Of a stretch of 7,093 bases of DNA, positions 5,603 through 7,093 are shown piece after piece. A program made the position numbers and the translations under genes. The notes under the pieces are model-generated. The model worked only from the letters and a program-made list of their open reading frames with translations. It was not told the DNA's origin and did not search any database. Within the stretch, counting starts at the first letter, position 1. Every line of letters begins with the position of its first letter. Origin of the DNA: JBGPJM01 sp041485385 (GTDB lineage: Bacteria; Planctomycetota; Phycisphaerae; Phycisphaerales; UBA1924); assembly GCA_041485385.1 (NCBI GenBank), contig JBGPJM010000240.1:1-7093 (forward strand), read 5' to 3'.

Positions 5603-6674
5603 GCGCGGGCCATGGGCTGGCGCCGCGGCGGCGCTCCTGGGCGCAACGGTGGCCGGCTGCGCGTCCAAGCCGGGAGTGCTGTTCGATCCCGCCAACGGCG
5701 CGTGGCGGTGGCCGGCGCCGCCGGACGCGGCGCGGATCCGGTACATCGGGCAGCTGGCCTCCGACCATGACCTGAAGCCCGGGCGGTCGATGATGCAGTC
5801 GGTGGGGGAGACGATGTTCGGCAAGGAGTCGCCGCGGACGATGGTCAGCCCTCTGGCGGTGTGCACGGACGGTGCGGACCGCGTGTTCGTGGCCGACAGC
5901 GGCGCCCAGGCGGTGCACGTGTTCGACTTGTTCTCGCGCCGGTACCAGCAGTGGCGCCCACCCGAGAAGATCGCGAGGTTCTCGCAACCGATAGCCTTGG
6001 CGTGGGATCCGCGGGCGGTGGGCCCGCAGGGAGCGCCGCCCGGGGGGCGCCTCCTGGTCTCGGACTCGGTCGAGGGCGTCCTGTTCGTGTTCGGAGACGG
6101 CGGTGGGTACCTGGGCACGCTGGGGAAAGGGTCGCTGAAGCGTCCGTGCGGACTTGTCGTCGATGCGGCCCGCGGCCGGGTCCTGGTCGCCGACGCCGGG
6201 GCGCACCAAGTCGTTGTGCTCTCGTTGGACGGACATGAGATCGGGCGGGTCGGCGGGCGGGGGGTGGGGCTCGGCGAGTTCAACTTCCCGACCAACGTCG
6301 CGCTGGACGCGGCCGGGCGTCTGTACGTGAGCGACTCGCTCAACTTCCGCGTTCAGGTCTTCGGACCGGACCTCGCGCCCATCCGCCAGATCGGGAGCAA
6401 GGGCGATCTGCCGGGCTACTTCGCGCAACCCAAGGGGCTGGCGCTCGATCCGGAGGGGCACGTCTACGTCGTCGACTCGCAGTTCGAGGCCGTCCAGGTC
6501 TTCGACCCCGACGGAAGGTTGCTGATGGCCTTCGGGCGCGAGGGGCACGGCCCGGGCGAGTTCTGGCTCCCGGCCGGTCTGTGCGCCGACCCGAGGGGAA
6601 GGATCTGGGTGGCGGATTCATACAACCGCAGGGTGCAGGTTTTCCAGTTCCTGCCGGAAGGGACCAATCCATGA
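5550..6674 (+). CDS. NHL-repeat six-bladed beta-propeller lipoprotein (second copy)
   Basis: A 374-residue protein. From ATG 5550 there is an unusually long basic N-terminus (24 residues, MRTPSRRPSAS onward), then AAAALLGATVAGC, a good lipobox with Cys37. No ATG, GTG or TTG occurs in frame between 5550 and the lipobox region, which is why the overlapping start is chosen. Six blade signatures are visible: VFVADSGAQAVHVFD (112-126), LLVSDSVEGVLFVFG, VLVADAGAHQVVVLS, LYVSDSLNFRVQVFG, VYVVDSQFEAVQVFD and IWVADSYNRRVQVFQ (352-366). It matches the 1595-2914 protein over its length: RIRYIGQLAS against RIQFVRTIAS, and QPKGLALDPEGHVYVVD against RPKHIAVDRDGIMYVVD. It lacks the Pro-rich tail and stops soon after blade six. 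The stop overlaps the next start (ATGA), so it is translationally coupled to a cytochrome. A lipid-anchored scaffold or assembly factor is the likely role; the partner is unknown. Confidence 0.87.
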   Translation: MRTPSRRPSASVCGDRSERGPWAGAAAALLGATVAGCASKPGVLFDPANGAWRWPAPPDAARIRYIGQLASDHDLKPGRSMMQSVGETMFGKESPRTMVSPLAVCTDGADRVFVADSGAQAVHVFDLFSRRYQQWRPPEKIARFSQPIALAWDPRAVGPQGAPPGGRLLVSDSVEGVLFVFGDGGGYLGTLGKGSLKRPCGLVVDAARGRVLVADAGAHQVVVLSLDGHEIGRVGGRGVGLGEFNFPTNVALDAAGRLYVSDSLNFRVQVFGPDLAPIRQIGSKGDLPGYFAQPKGLALDPEGHVYVVDSQFEAVQVFDPDGRLLMAFGREGHGPGEFWLPAGLCADPRGRIWVADSYNRRVQVFQFLPEGTNP

Positions 6675-7093
6675 ACGCGCGCGCAGCAGGCATCGTGGTC
6701 GCGGCGGGGGCGTGCTCGGCGTGGGCGCAGCCGGCCAGCGTCGTGAACAGCCCGCACAACCTCTCGGCGTCGGGCCCCGGGTTGATCCGGGCCGTCACGG
6801 AGGAGCAGGTATGCATCTTCTGCCATGTGCCGCACAACGCCTCGCCGATCCAGCCGCTGTGGAACCGGTCGTCGCCAATCGACGCGTACGCGATCTATTC
6901 CAGCCGGGCGCTGGAGGCGCAGCCCGGGCAGCCCACCGGCACCTCGAAGATGTGCCTCTCGTGCCACGACGGCACCATCGCGCTGGGGAGCGTGCTCTCG
7001 CGGAGCACGCCGATCACCATGGTCGGGGGGACCGCGGTGATCCCGCTGGGGCGGTCGAACATCGGCACGGACCTGCGCGACGACCATCCGATC
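6671..7093 (+). CDS. Secreted multihaem cytochrome, paralogue of the tetrahaem protein (cut by window edge)
   Basis: The first 141 residues are present and the frame is open at the right edge. ATG 6671 overlaps the preceding stop (ATGA) and has GGAAGGG (6656-6662) 8 bases upstream. The signal peptide is short (MNARAAGIVVAAGACSAWAQ, cleavage after AWA). Two haem motifs are visible: CIFCH (48-52) and CLSCH (95-99). Order and spacing of landmarks follow the protein at 816: SPHNLSA for SAHDFSS, CHVPHNA for CHTPHFA, PLWNR for RLWNH, CLSCHDGTIALGS for CMSCHDGTVALDS, and IGTDLRDDHPI for IGTELRDDHPV. By that alignment two more haem motifs are expected beyond the edge, though longer relatives with extra haems exist. 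Role as for its paralogue: a secreted electron carrier, perhaps a filament subunit or a cap/adaptor between filament and conduit (inference). Confidence 0.88.
   Translation, partial: MNARAAGIVVAAGACSAWAQPASVVNSPHNLSASGPGLIRAVTEEQVCIFCHVPHNASPIQPLWNRSSPIDAYAIYSSRALEAQPGQPTGTSKMCLSCHDGTIALGSVLSRSTPITMVGGTAVIPLGRSNIGTDLRDDHPI

Noticed and set aside
5603..5660. Frameshift or ATG at 5612 as start of the second NHL gene
   Set aside because: That ATG is in another frame and gives no hydrophobic segment or lipobox; the in-frame ATG at 5550 with GGAAGG explains the gene without an error.
1..7093. CRISPR arrays, tRNA/rRNA genes, insertion sequences
   Set aside because: No regularly spaced repeats, no tRNA-like cloverleaf or TTCGAATC-type arm, and no transposase or terminal inverted repeats were seen.

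Overview
The window is high-GC bacterial DNA. It carries an envelope electron-transfer locus: three multihaem c-type cytochromes, an outer-membrane beta-barrel, two NHL beta-propeller lipoproteins and, facing away from them, a cytochrome c maturation gene (ccmE). Lipoboxes, signal peptides and the barrel protein with C-terminal Phe indicate a Gram-negative cell envelope. The phylum cannot be fixed from this window. A Planctomycetota- or Desulfuromonadota-like anaerobe would fit the gene families and base composition, but that is a guess.

Layout. Bases 1-336 (minus strand) hold the N-terminal 112 residues of CcmE, cut by the left edge. Bases 337-815 are a divergent control region. It holds a near-perfect sigma-54 (-24/-12) promoter on each strand, pointing outward (374-389 minus, 703-718 plus), with dyads and direct repeats between them that could bind an enhancer-binding activator. 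Then, all on the plus strand: a secreted tetrahaem cytochrome (816-1445); an intrinsic terminator (1472-1506); a third, weaker sigma-54-like promoter (1553-1568); an NHL lipoprotein with a Pro-rich tail (1595-2914); a pentahaem cytochrome, probably a lipoprotein (2943-3563); a cysteine-free MtrB-sized beta-barrel (3572-5602); a second NHL lipoprotein (5550-6674, overlapping the barrel gene by 53 bases); and a second cytochrome of the first one's family (6671 to the right edge, ATGA overlap).

How the genes may work together (inference). The pentahaem cytochrome and the barrel look like a porin-cytochrome conduit across the outer membrane. The small tetrahaem cytochromes resemble the secreted family in which Geobacter OmcE/OmcS-type filaments are found. 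The NHL propellers, which also occur beside omcS in Geobacter, may be assembly or docking factors. The terminator right after the first cytochrome would let it be made in excess over the conduit parts, as expected of a filament subunit. Shared sigma-54 control with ccmE would match haem-attachment capacity to cytochrome output. The order cytochrome-NHL-[cytochrome-porin]-NHL-cytochrome suggests that a cytochrome/NHL pair was duplicated around the conduit.
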